DNA from: Cylindrobasidium torrendii FP15055 ss-10
Lineage: Eukaryota; Basidiomycota; Agaricomycetes; Agaricales; Physalacriaceae
NCBI GenBank assembly: GCA_000934385.1
Contig: KN880513.1
Location: 1 to 64,000, forward strand
Direction of reading: 5' to 3'
DNA length: 64,000 bases
The first letter of the stretch is position 1. Every line of letters begins with the position of its first letter. A model generated the notes under the pieces. That model saw only the letters and a list, made by a program, of their open reading frames with translations, was not told the origin of the DNA and did no database searches. Made by a program: the position numbers and the translations under genes. Below, piece by piece: positions 11,265-20,877 of the stretch.

Positions 11265-13534
11265 CTATATGTTTGCGATGGCCATCTTCTTGACTGGTGG
11301 GGAACCATCAATCGCGTCGTCCCCCATCTTCCTCTTTACACCCACAATCCTATCGGGCGTATTGGGTTCCAATTTAATGGAAGAAGACAAAGGTTCGGGC
11401 GTTGATTCCTTCAGACGATGCTCAGGTGTTGCGGACCGACTACGTTGGCCCATTAAACGACTCGCTAATGTATTCGTGGATGTGTCTGCAAGACAAGTCG
11501 CATGATAGACCTCGAAGACCTTCGTCAGCATCGGGACCATGTTCAAAGCGCTCATCGACATACCTTGCCCTCCTTCACAGTTGCATTTCGCCACACCCAA
11601 TCCTCATCATCTTCGAGAAATTCGGACGTCATTGTTTCCTTGCATATCGGACACGCTAAAGACTTTGCTTCGTCACCAGGCGGTACAACGACAGTTTGTG
11701 CTTGGAGATCCGCATGTCTCTTCTTTCTATCGGCAACCTCAGCCGCAGCAGCAGATATTCGCGGCCCAGCTGGCCCTTTCCCTTTCACATCTGCGGCATC
11801 ACTTATCCAATCCTGGAAAATGCTGTCAATATCTTTTCAGCGCTAATAGGAAAAGACAGACCTCAACCACGACAAACCAGCTCCGACTATAACCACGCCC
11901 AAGGTTATCATTCACCTTGCGGTTCTGCTGGTAATGGGTGTCGAGGTGTTGCTGGAAGACGTCCTTGCCATACGGCGTTTGGGGGAAGCGCAGTCCACAC
12001 TGCTTGCACTGTTCGGAATCCGTAGCATATAGTAGCTCAGCGATGCGAGGAGGCGTCCTGTATGGCCGATGAGTTTCAAAGCTAAAGAGAGCGACATCGA
12101 CGAACCCAGTGATGCCGACAGTTGAGAGTTGGACGCTGTGGTTGAGGATGGAAGTTCTGTAGGCTATATCGTCATCTTCAGATGTCGGGGCAGGAGGCGG
12201 TGTCAGAATCTGAGTTGGTGTTCCTACGACACCGGCCTTCAATAACGAACTCAATAAATTGGAATAATTTGATGATGTGGAAGCAGGAGCAATACACGGC
12301 AAACTATGTTGAGTGGGAATAGCTTCGGCCATAGGAGGTGACGGATACGATGCTTGCATGTTAGATGCATATTGAGCCGGAGTCCAGGATGGCGCCGCCG
12401 GCGGCGCAAGTGTTGGCGGGTGGGAAGGCAGGGGAGGGGACACATGGGAGGGTTGTACGATGCTTCGGAGCTGAGTCAAGATCTGCTGGAGCTCTGCCTG
12501 CGAGACTCCAGCTTCAACGACATGCCGCAACTGCGGAACAATGTGAGGACGAGTCCTAATCATAACCTTCCAAACTACGCACCTGTTGCAAGACTGCGAC
12601 ATGTTGCTGCGAGAGGCTATCGAGCGGATTAGACTGCACGGCGCGTTCTTTCTGGCCTAAAGTGAACTCGAGCTCGCTGAGAACTTGCGCTTTCGAAATG
12701 GGTTCATGGCTGGCCTTCTTCCAAAATAAACACGAGTAAGATGTTTGATAGTTGTAACGCACCGTTGACCCTGCTCCCCACCCCATACCACGCTCAATTG
12801 CAAGCTGGGCAGCTGCGCCAAAAAGCTCCCTGCGAGTTGGAGACGCTGTGCGCCAGGTAATGACTAGTTCGTCCATTTTGTTGCGTGTTGATGGATCAAC
12901 GAGACCGTAAGACTCGAGGAAGACTGGAATGATGAAGGAGGCAAAGAGGCGAGCGTATGGATCATGAATATTCTTCGAAATCATGTCGAGGAGATATAAA
13001 GCCGGCAACTTCGCCCATGGCTGGACCTGAGACAACAGTCAGTAAAAAGCACAATCAAATATTCGTGAACGGGGACAGTCACGACTTCCACAGACTCAAG
13101 CAGGGATATTGCATGTAGAAGTACAATAATGCACGCAGCCAGATATTACTACTTGAGTCATCTACGGTACACGAATACATCCTCACTCCTCATCAAGCTA
13201 CATATATACAGGGTCACTAGAAAACACGACTCACCCGCCGAATGTGACTCTGAAGGCAGTCCGATACAATATTGGCGTACTGCGTATTGTCGCTGGCCAT
13301 CATCGAAAGGCCCTGGATGATAGGCCTCGAATTCACCGTAAGCTCCTGGAGTCTGGTGGCAAAATGGTGACGGAACGTCTGTGGATCCATATACACTGGC
13401 ACTGGCGGCGCTGGCACGGGCTGCGGCAAGTAATAGGATTGTGGAGCGGGCGCCCCGTACCCTGCAAACGCCGTGGGCGGCGGAACTGCATACTGAGGGG
13501 CACCAGAATAAAAGTCCTTGTAAACGGACGACAT
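11265..13534 (-). CDS. PCF11: mRNA cleavage and polyadenylation factor Pcf11 (619 aa)
   Basis: Six exons: 13235-13534, 12763-13026, 12583-12714, 11862-12530, 11564-11812 and 11265-11510. The N-terminal CTD-interaction domain (about residues 40-180) shows LQELTVNSRPIIQGLS, KLPALYLLDMISKN and LVITWRT; it binds Ser2-phosphorylated RNA polymerase II CTD and drives 3'-end cleavage and termination. A Gln- and Pro-rich linker follows, then a C2H2-like finger (CKQCGLRFP...HLDTH) and a second zinc finger (CPIC...YHATC) that flank the Clp1-binding region in the family. The first intron is 208 nt, four times the local norm. The second (12715-12762) is 48 nt, in frame and stop-free, so its retention would add 16 residues between the CID and the linker. 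The C-terminus carries a basic KRK motif. Confidence 0.93.
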
Positions 13535-14036
13535 GTTGACGGGCAGCTTAATGGAGCCCTTGCGTTATGATAAATGGTTCCAAACGGCCTCAAAGACAGT
13601 TGGGGCACACGATCGGTCTGCGATGTACACGTCGTAGTGGTGGTTCGTTACGAAGGAGAGGGCGATCGTTAGCGGCGGCATAGACCCGGGGATGACTCAG
13701 CAACCGGTATTGTCCATAGACGTTACAAATGCACAATAGACTACATAAGTTTACTTAGTCGTAAGTAAAGCCTACATGATGACCTATGTAGTTTCTCGCC
13801 CAAGCATGGGCCGCACAATAGTCAAAAAAAAAGAAAGGCTGACTGAGACTAAGCCCTGATGCTATCGGCCGTCTGCAACGGTCTGCTGTCCAAATCAGGA
13901 CAAATTAGGCCAGAAACGGTACGACAACTACCGAGCCGGCCGCGAAACGGCGATTGGAGCAAAAAGTGACCTAATCTTTGGCCTGGTCCCAAAATTTGAA
14001 GTTTCCGCCACCACCACCGACCTCCCGCCCGCCAAG
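13535..14036. promoter_or_regulatory. Divergent promoter region, PCF11 / RPL9
   Basis: Between the PCF11 start codon (minus) and the inferred 5' UTR intron of RPL9 (plus). A short A-run lies at 13825-13834. No recognised factor site. Confidence 0.4.
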
Positions 14037-14187
14037 GTGAGCCTCGCCGCCCCGTCACTAGATATCTCGAATCCACGACAATCTGCGCACCCTGGAGATA
14101 CCGTTCATCTGTGCCCGAACATCTGGAATTCGCTGGATTCGAACGACCCCATATGGATGACTCTGAACTAACGAAAACTATGCGCAG
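14037..14187 (+). other. Probable 5' UTR intron of RPL9
   Basis: A GTGAGC donor after AAG at 14034-14036 and a CAG acceptor directly before the ATG, with a CTAAC branch-like site 25 nt upstream, define a likely 151-nt leader intron. Leader introns ending at the start codon are common in ribosomal protein genes. No RNA evidence is available. Confidence 0.5.
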
Positions 14188-14907
14188 ATGAAGGACGTAC
14201 ACCAGACCGAGGAGCTCGACGTGCCCGAGAACGTTGAGATTTCCATCAAGTCCCGTATCATAAACGTCAAGGGACCCCGGGGTACGCTCACCAAGAATGT
14301 CCGCCATGTCAACATGGACATCCGCCTTATCAAGACAAAGAAGACGCAGGTCCATCTCGCAGTCTGGCAGGGCGGCAGGAAGCACGTCGCTTGCCTGCGC
14401 ACAATAAAGTCCCTTATCACGAACATGATTACTGGAGTCACACAGGTGCGTGGTACGCTACTCAAAGTTTGCAGGCTTTGATGCTTGTCCTATAGGGCTT
14501 CGAGTACAAAATGCGTGCTGTATACGCCCATTTCCCCATCAACTGCATCATTTCGGACGACGGCAAGTCGATGGAGATTCGCAACTTCCTTGGCGAGAAG
14601 GTGCAAAGCTATGCAATTCGTATGCCACCACTCCTCACCGTGCCCTAGACTGTGCGCCATGTGAACATGCTCGACGGTGTTGTTGTGGCAGAATCCAAGG
14701 CTCAAAAGGATGAGCTGATCCTCATCGGCAACGACATTGATAACGTCTCACAATCCGGTATGGGTATACGTGATTGGCTATCTGCCGTAGTCTCACTCTT
14801 TTCTAGCTGCATCTATCAAGGGTGCATGCCCTGTGCGCAACAAAGATATCCGCAAATTCTTGGACGGTATCTACGTGTCGGAGAAGGGCGCCATTAAGAG
14901 CGACTAG
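14188..14907 (+). CDS. RPL9: 60S ribosomal protein L9 (uL6, 190 aa)
   Basis: Four exons: 14188-14445, 14496-14600, 14649-14757 and 14807-14907; introns 48-50 nt. uL6 sits near the sarcin-ricin loop and factor-binding site of the large subunit. Diagnostic segments are visible throughout: [64 protein letters not shown], then the conserved C-terminal [18 protein letters not shown]. Length matches eukaryotic L9 (about 190 aa). The start is set by a CAG acceptor abutting the ATG, suggesting a 5' UTR intron just upstream. Confidence 0.97.
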
Positions 14908-15267
14908 TCGTGCCGTACTACTACTCTACGTTTCCTATGCAACATGCTCTCCACTGCGTCGTATCATATGTGTAAACTCATCAATCTGGATGCATTTATC
15001 CTGTCAAATGTGAGAGTACGACGCACGCAGGGCGCGCGAGATGCAAGTCAGCCAGCCTCGAACAGGATTCGACGGTCAACAACCACGATGACATTCTACC
15101 TCTGACAAGCCTCATCTGCACCTTTAACGTAGTCCATGCACGCCATATGCATAAGTAGTCGTAGTCCTTGACCACGACAATGACTTGGCACACGGAATGA
15201 TACTTAAGTATAGGGTATGGCACAGCAGATGATCGCGGTTACTATAAGTCCTCAGTCTTTGCCTATC
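14908..15267. other. Intergenic between RPL9 and the nucleotidase gene
   Basis: 360 bp holding the RPL9 3' UTR and the promoter of the next plus-strand gene. An in-frame upstream ATG for that gene lies at 15217. Nothing else was recognised. Confidence 0.4.
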
Positions 15268-16244
15268 ATGTCCGCTGAGACCACATCCATCGAGAATAAA
15301 TCAGAAGACGCTCGCGTCATGGTTTGGTGGGATATTGACAACACACTCTACAGTGCGAATACGAAAATCTCGCAAGCGATGGGCGAGAAAATTGGCGGTC
15401 TGACTCACGCCTTCTTGTACATCGTGCAGCCCTGAACGCGTCTAACAGCCTACTTCATGACACTTGGACTCGACGCTAAAGAAGCAGCAGAACTCCACTT
15501 GAAATACTACACGCAGTATGGTCTTGCACTTGCAGGGCTCGTACGCCACCACAACGTAGGTGAGTCGCCGTCTGTAGGTGTATCCGGCTATGATTGAACT
15601 TCTGGATAGATCCCATAGACTTCGACAAGAAATGTGATGGATCTCTGCCACTTGAAAGCATGATAAGGCCAAACGTAGCTCTACGCCAGCTCTTTCTAGA
15701 TATCGATCGTTCCAAGGCTCGTGTGTGGGCACTTACGAACGCGTATCGTCCTGTAAGTTCTTCGCCGACGTGTGCAGCATTTTTTCGATGACCTCTGTGT
15801 TCGCAGCATGCAGAACGCGTACTGAAGATACTTCAACTGGATGACCTTGTCGAAGGAATTGTATTTTGTGATTATGCCGAAAGCGACTTCACAGCCAAGC
15901 CAGAGCACACCTATTACCACAAAGTCTGTCGCCTGGCCTTGTCCTTCTTCTTTTTCCGTTCTGACGCGCTGACCGGGTTACGCCAGGCGCTTGCGAAAGC
16001 TGGGATTACCGACCCTTCAAAATGTTATTTTGTCGACGACAATCGTCGGAACATTGATGCTGCTCGAGAGCTTGGATGGGGCCACTGCGTACACTTCTGC
16101 GAAGCTGGTCTCGAGAACGTCGAGGGTGGCCAGGTTCGAAAGATTGGCGTAGATAGGGAGATTTCGACAAGCAACGGCGTTGAGGTAGTCAGCGACTTAC
16201 AAGAGCTGCGAACGGTTTGGAAGGAGATATTTAGAAACCCTTAG
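15268..16244 (+). CDS. SDT1: Pyrimidine 5'-nucleotidase, HAD superfamily, Sdt1/Phm8-like (252 aa)
   Basis: Five exons: 15268-15397, 15449-15559, 15610-15752, 15807-15923 and 15987-16244. Family members dephosphorylate pyrimidine nucleoside monophosphates. HAD motif I is WWDIDNTLY (nucleophile Asp and second Asp), motif II is the Thr in WALTNAY, motif III is the Lys in TAKPEHTYY, and motif IV is CYFVDDNRRNIDAA. The cap segment GLVRHHN, then DPIDFDKKCDGSLPLE, is typical of Sdt1. The fourth intron (15924-15986) is 63 nt, in frame and stop-free; splicing it gives the better family match (HKALAKAGITDP). An in-frame ATG at 15217 would add 17 residues; I prefer 15268 because it sits closer to the conserved domain. 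The symbol is by similarity to yeast. Confidence 0.9.
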
Positions 16245-16878
16245 CTCAAATGGAAATATGATCGCTATTGTTTGGACGTGAAATAACTTACCGCCGCACT
16301 TTCCTGCAACTTTCCTCCCAGCCGGGTATCGTGCAAGTCGGAGTGATGTGTTATTGATTAACTTTATGCGTGCCGTCGCTCGTCATATATATCATACATA
16401 TCCAATACGAGGTAAAGTACTTATTAAATGATTCTTACTATCATAGCAGCTTCCGGGCGTCGCTCACTCCCGACCTTTCCCTTTGACAAAGAATACGAAA
16501 TCCGATGCCCTCTGAATATTTTTGCAGTGTAGACCCTTTGAAAGTTTGTTGAACGTATGCTCCCGCACCTTCTCTGTTATCTGCTTTTGGTGACTCGTCA
16601 TTCCACATTGGCATGCAGGCATCTTTCTGTCTACCAGCTTTTGCAGAACCGGCTCTGCGCCTGCGTTCCTCTCTGACCTCCACCAGTATGAGTTCACCTC
16701 TGTAGATTTGAGGTCCTGGCATTGCACACAGAGTGACATACCCCGGGGCGCCGCACGAGCAGCCTCTATGGACACCAGCGTCAAGGGAATCCGTCAAGAT
16801 AACACACTCAGAGTCACTTGTCCTTAGTAAGTATCGTGTATACAGTATTATATCCTGAGCATTGTTCCCCTTACAGGA
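16245..16878. other. Intergenic with a possible small minus-strand gene
   Basis: Lies between two convergent genes. On the minus strand, 16441-16797 is open without an ATG, and an inner segment has paired cysteines (CVQCQ, then ACQCGMT). A GTATGT...CTACAG pair around 16690-16740 could be an intron of a small spliced gene. I could not build a complete model with a start codon, so no CDS is called. Confidence 0.25.
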
Positions 16879-18343
16879 TCAAAACAGTGTAACAGAAGCC
16901 ACTTGCGATGCCTCCGTCACTTCCAATATCACCCCATCGTACCCATGTACTGTGCTTTGTTAGGCACATATGGAACAAGGAGAATACAATGTACTCACAT
17001 CGCGTGGTCGAACCGGGCAAAGTAATGTTGTCCTCATCATCCGTGCGATCCAGCAGCATCGAAGGGGGCGTCTCGTGGGGACTGAGGAAGTGACTGATAG
17101 TCTCGAACTGGGGGCGTCAACATTTCAGAGCGCACTAGTCGACGCCCAACGTACGCGGTCATTGAAACGCTTCCTTGGTGGCGTGTCTAACATGTTTTAG
17201 TGCGGCTGAAGTGGGAAACGGGGATACATGCCATCTTCGTCATCCTCGGGTAAACCTTCGATCTCCCAATTGCACCGCTTGTAACGCTGAAAGAGAGGTG
17301 TTCCAGGCTATAAGGACGTTCAGAAACCAGCGGTGCCCCAAAATCAGAACGCACTATGTTTGTGTGTAAGACGATTTTGCGCACGACATGGTCCGAGCCC
17401 GACAGCAAAAAGTCGATGCCGAACTGGAAGTAATTGTAGAAATCTGCAGATAGTTCAGTGTGATGCTGATGGGGGAGACCAGCGGGACCTACAGCCAGGG
17501 TCCTTGTCCGCCTGATCCTTAGAGTGAATGGACATACGCTGGTCATCCTTATGGTATATGCGCAAGGGTGGCCCAATGTCCAGAGTAAGATCCTGCGCTG
17601 TCGTATGCCCAATTTTGACTGACACTGGCGGTGTTCCAGTAGGGTAAAAGTGAAGCGTAATCCCTTCATGAACCTACAGGTCTGGTTTTCATACAACATA
17701 CGGAGATGTTAGATACAGGTGACACACCTTGATTACAGCGAGCGCGAGGTCTGCATGCATCACCTCGCATTCCACCACCTCGTCTAAAGCGTCTCCGTCA
17801 TCATGGCTGGTATCCTTCTGGGATATGAATACGCGCTTGACTTCTTGCATTTTGTCATCCGATGGTGCTCCCTTGAGTCCATCCGTGCGGCCATCCTCTT
17901 CGAAGCTAAACCAAACGCCTGGGTAACGGAGGTCGTCACCGGCATATGTAGGTCCAAATACGCGGCGGACTTCAACACGGCAAAGTGTTGACTCTGTAGA
18001 TGAGATAGCCGTGTTATTATAACGGAGTATCAGAGGAGGGCTGATGTCGCGGAGACGGCGGATACAGATTGTTCGCAGACGTTGGTGCTTGCCAGAGAAC
18101 AGTAGATCGAGATGTGGACGTAGGTGGAGGATAACCGGTGTTATAGAAGACACATCTGGGTCGTACTTGACGTCGACCTGGGGAAACAGATGTTGCATCC
18201 GCCGGAGCATGTCCAGCACGGCCCATAACGAACTACCTAGAGTTGATAAGAAAGGACTTCAAAGCATTTCTACTGGACAGACCGATTTCAAACACGCCTA
18301 GTCCCGACCCGGGGCGAATGTCGAGATCAAGTTCCCCAAGCAT
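16879..18343 (-). CDS. PHAF1/UPF0183 family protein (about 361 aa)
   Basis: Exons: 18283-18343, 17728-18236, 17493-17673, 17355-17443, 17256-17307, 17192-17205 (14 nt), 16999-17107 and 16879-16949. The family (human PHAF1/C16orf70) binds phosphoinositides on forming autophagosomes with BCAS3 and is otherwise poorly studied in fungi. Signatures seen: LDLDIRPGSGLGVFEIGSS at the N-terminus, LLFSGKHQRLRTICI, FGPTYAGDD, PGVWFSFEEDG, YNYFQFGIDFLLSG, KIVLHTNI, PGTPLFQRYKRC and the C-terminal GSTTRLHGYDGVILEVTEA...ASVTLF. The two junctions between 17107 and 17256 are the weak point: one donor is GTTAGA and the middle exon is only 14 nt, though the result aligns (KHFETISHFL) and stays in frame. The divergent neighbour DPB2 starts only 100 bp away. 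Confidence 0.82.
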
Positions 18344-18443
18344 GGCAGTGGTGATGTGCAATGGTGGTGGGACGAGAGAGAGACCGATCAGGATGTAGTA
18401 ACATCACGTGGAACTGCATCTTGTTCCCCGCAACGATCTCGAG
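18344..18443. promoter_or_regulatory. Compact bidirectional promoter, PHAF1-like / DPB2
   Basis: Exactly 100 bp separate the two start codons, so core promoters and both 5' leaders share this stretch. A CACGTG-like TCACGTGG lies at 18404-18411, close to an E-box. Confidence 0.5.
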
Positions 18444-20608
18444 ATGCCGGACGCGCGCCAGACGCTGATTATCAAGGTCAGAGCAAGAACGCACATCCTT
18501 TCTCTCACATTGACGCGTGAATCTTCAGGTTTTTCGAAAATACAGCAACTCGTTGGGTCCAGACGCGCTTAACCTCGTCGAGCAAATCTTGGACTTTCAC
18601 GACTTTGACCAAGATGAGGTTGACGCGTCCTTGGAGGCGCTTGCAATGGCATACAACAAGCAAGACGGTATGAATCGCTGTAACACCTAGCTTCCCAGAA
18701 TTCAGGACGTGACCAGACGCAACCATGAAAGTGGATGTCGAGGTACTCCGCCGCGCATACGAGTCTCTGCAAGACAAAGATGAGGCGGACGAGCTTGAAC
18801 CGGATGCCCTGGACCCAGAGAGTCATTTATACGTGATTGACGCATTCGAAATGCCACTTTGGCATTGGTCCACCGAACGGGGAACCTTTGAAAAGTTAGG
18901 ACTCTCATCCCTCGTCGAAGGTCGTATTTTATTGCTAAATGTCTAGATCATCTGCGCAGCCAACCATGTCTGCTTCTCCAGAATCTCGGGTTGCAGCGTT
19001 GCGGGACAGATTACATGTCATCAAACAATGTGTACTCCGAAACGAGCACTTCTCCCCTTCGACGCTTCCTTCGAGGGATCGCGACAAACTCGTAACGGTA
19101 TGTTCGCGATCGCCGCGTGATGCACCGCTCTGAACGCGTTGGGTTAGTTGAGATCTACAAAGCAGCTCCTTGGTCGGGCAGGCGAACGCTTCCTCCTTCT
19201 GGGTCGACTTGCGCACTCGAAGGAAGGGAACGTATGCATCGAGGATGCGGACGGATCGGTTGAACTTGACTTCACCAAGATGGTAAGAACTGATCTATTG
19301 AAAACCTTATAGTCAAAGATCATGCTTTTTAGGACGTGCCTGGTGAGGGATTCTTTACTGAAGGTTGTATGGCATTAGTGGAAGGAGAGTATACCGATGA
19401 GGGTACGCTTGAAATTGTCGCCATAGGTCAACCACCGTGTGAAACTCGCAAGGTAGCGAGGTGTGTTTTCTCATTGGGGCTGCTTCTGTTTGCAAAGACA
19501 TCATAGATCTATATACGGCCACATTGATTTCTTGGGCAAGGGAGCCACGTCGCTCGCTGAAGACGTTAGTCTTTGATTCTCGCTTTGTAGTCAACCCGAA
19601 TTCTATCTCACATCATCACAGGCACAACATACCCAACGGATACGCAGCGATATGGCTGAACTGAACTTCTTCTTTCTATCGGATGTCTGGTTAGACCATC
19701 CACAAACACTTTCCGGATTGCAGAAAATGTTCGACAACTGTATTGAAAACAACTTCATTCCAAAAATCATTACCCTCTGCGGCAACTTCACATCGCACTC
19801 GCTATTACACGGAAACAGTCGTGATATTCAAAGGTACCAAGGTGTGCCCAACTTAACCAGTTGGAAAACACTTCCCGAACTGATGCTGCTCCAGACAACT
19901 TTGACGTTCTTGCAGACCTCATTTCATCGTACCCAGCGTTGACAAGATCTACGCATTTCATATTTGTGCCGGGCCCACTTGACATTACCGGAAATGCAAC
20001 TTTGCCCCGAAGACCAATAATGGCGAGCTTTACGGCGCGCTTGCGAGCGAAGATACCCAAAGCGCATTTCGCGACTAACCCTTGTCGCATCAAGTTCTTC
20101 AACCAGGAAATTGTGATATTCAGAGAGGACAGTATGTCCAAGATGCTCAGGAATGTGATAGGCGTGAAACCAGACGCACAGAGCGACGACCTGAAGCGAT
20201 ATGTGCGTAGCATGAAAATGTGTCTGGCGCGAAGCTAACGCAAGCACGGGCATAGCTAGTACAGTCGATTCTGGATCAAGGGCATCTCACACCACTATCT
20301 GTCCAAACACAAGCAACATTGTCGGACTTTGACCATACCTTGAGGTTATATCCGCTTCCAACAACAGTAAGTCATGATACTGGCGAATTTGAGTAAACTC
20401 ACCCGTTTTCTAGCTCATATTGGCGGATAAGTACGAGCACTACAAAGTCACGTACACTGGCTGTCATGTATTCAACCCGAGTAGCTTCATTGGGGGATCG
20501 TACACGTTTTCGACCTACAGTCCAGCAGAAGTGAATTCGGAAGAGTGGTATGAGTCTACGCTGCCGAGAAAGAATGCTGCTGACCATGGGCAGTGTGCTG
20601 GAATTTGA
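18444..20608 (+). CDS. DPB2: DNA polymerase epsilon subunit B, Dpb2 (551 aa)
   Basis: Eleven exons: 18444-18476, 18529-18667, 18717-18894, 18947-19097, 19148-19282, 19333-19460, 19507-19564, 19622-19841, 19895-20202, 20256-20366 and 20414-20608; introns 46-57 nt. Dpb2 is the essential second subunit of leading-strand polymerase epsilon and contacts GINS in the replisome. The N-terminal helical domain ([20 protein letters not shown]) is followed by an OB fold ([25 protein letters not shown]) and the inactive calpoid phosphoesterase domain ([35 protein letters not shown], and near the end [19 protein letters not shown]). As in other B-subunits, the phosphoesterase metal ligands are largely missing. 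Exon 1 encodes only 11 residues. Length agrees with fungal orthologues. Confidence 0.95.
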
Positions 20609-20877
20609 CCCTCCCGAGCAGTAGACTATCTAGAATATACGGTATACCTTTATGTGCGCAAGTACAGGGTGAATATGAACATGACGGACTACAATATGTA
20701 AAGAACTGGTAAAGAAAGTGCTTAAGTAGTCTTGTTAATTGTATTACGTCAGTCAGATCGCGGATGCTATATGCCGGAGGTGACACAGCGGAGACTTGGC
20801 CTGCGACTGTGATGAGGAGTGCAAACTAAACGTCCACCTTGTCTGAACCTACCGCAATCCCGCCGCCGCTCGCCACG

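Noticed and set aside
14115..14150. tRNA-like B-box word in the RPL9 leader intron
   Set aside because: A GGATTCGAAC word is present but no A-box or cloverleaf can be formed around it.
16879..18343. PHAF1-like gene as a frameshifted pseudogene
   Set aside because: An all-in-frame splice model exists and restores the family C-terminus, so decay is not required, although two junctions stay uncertain.
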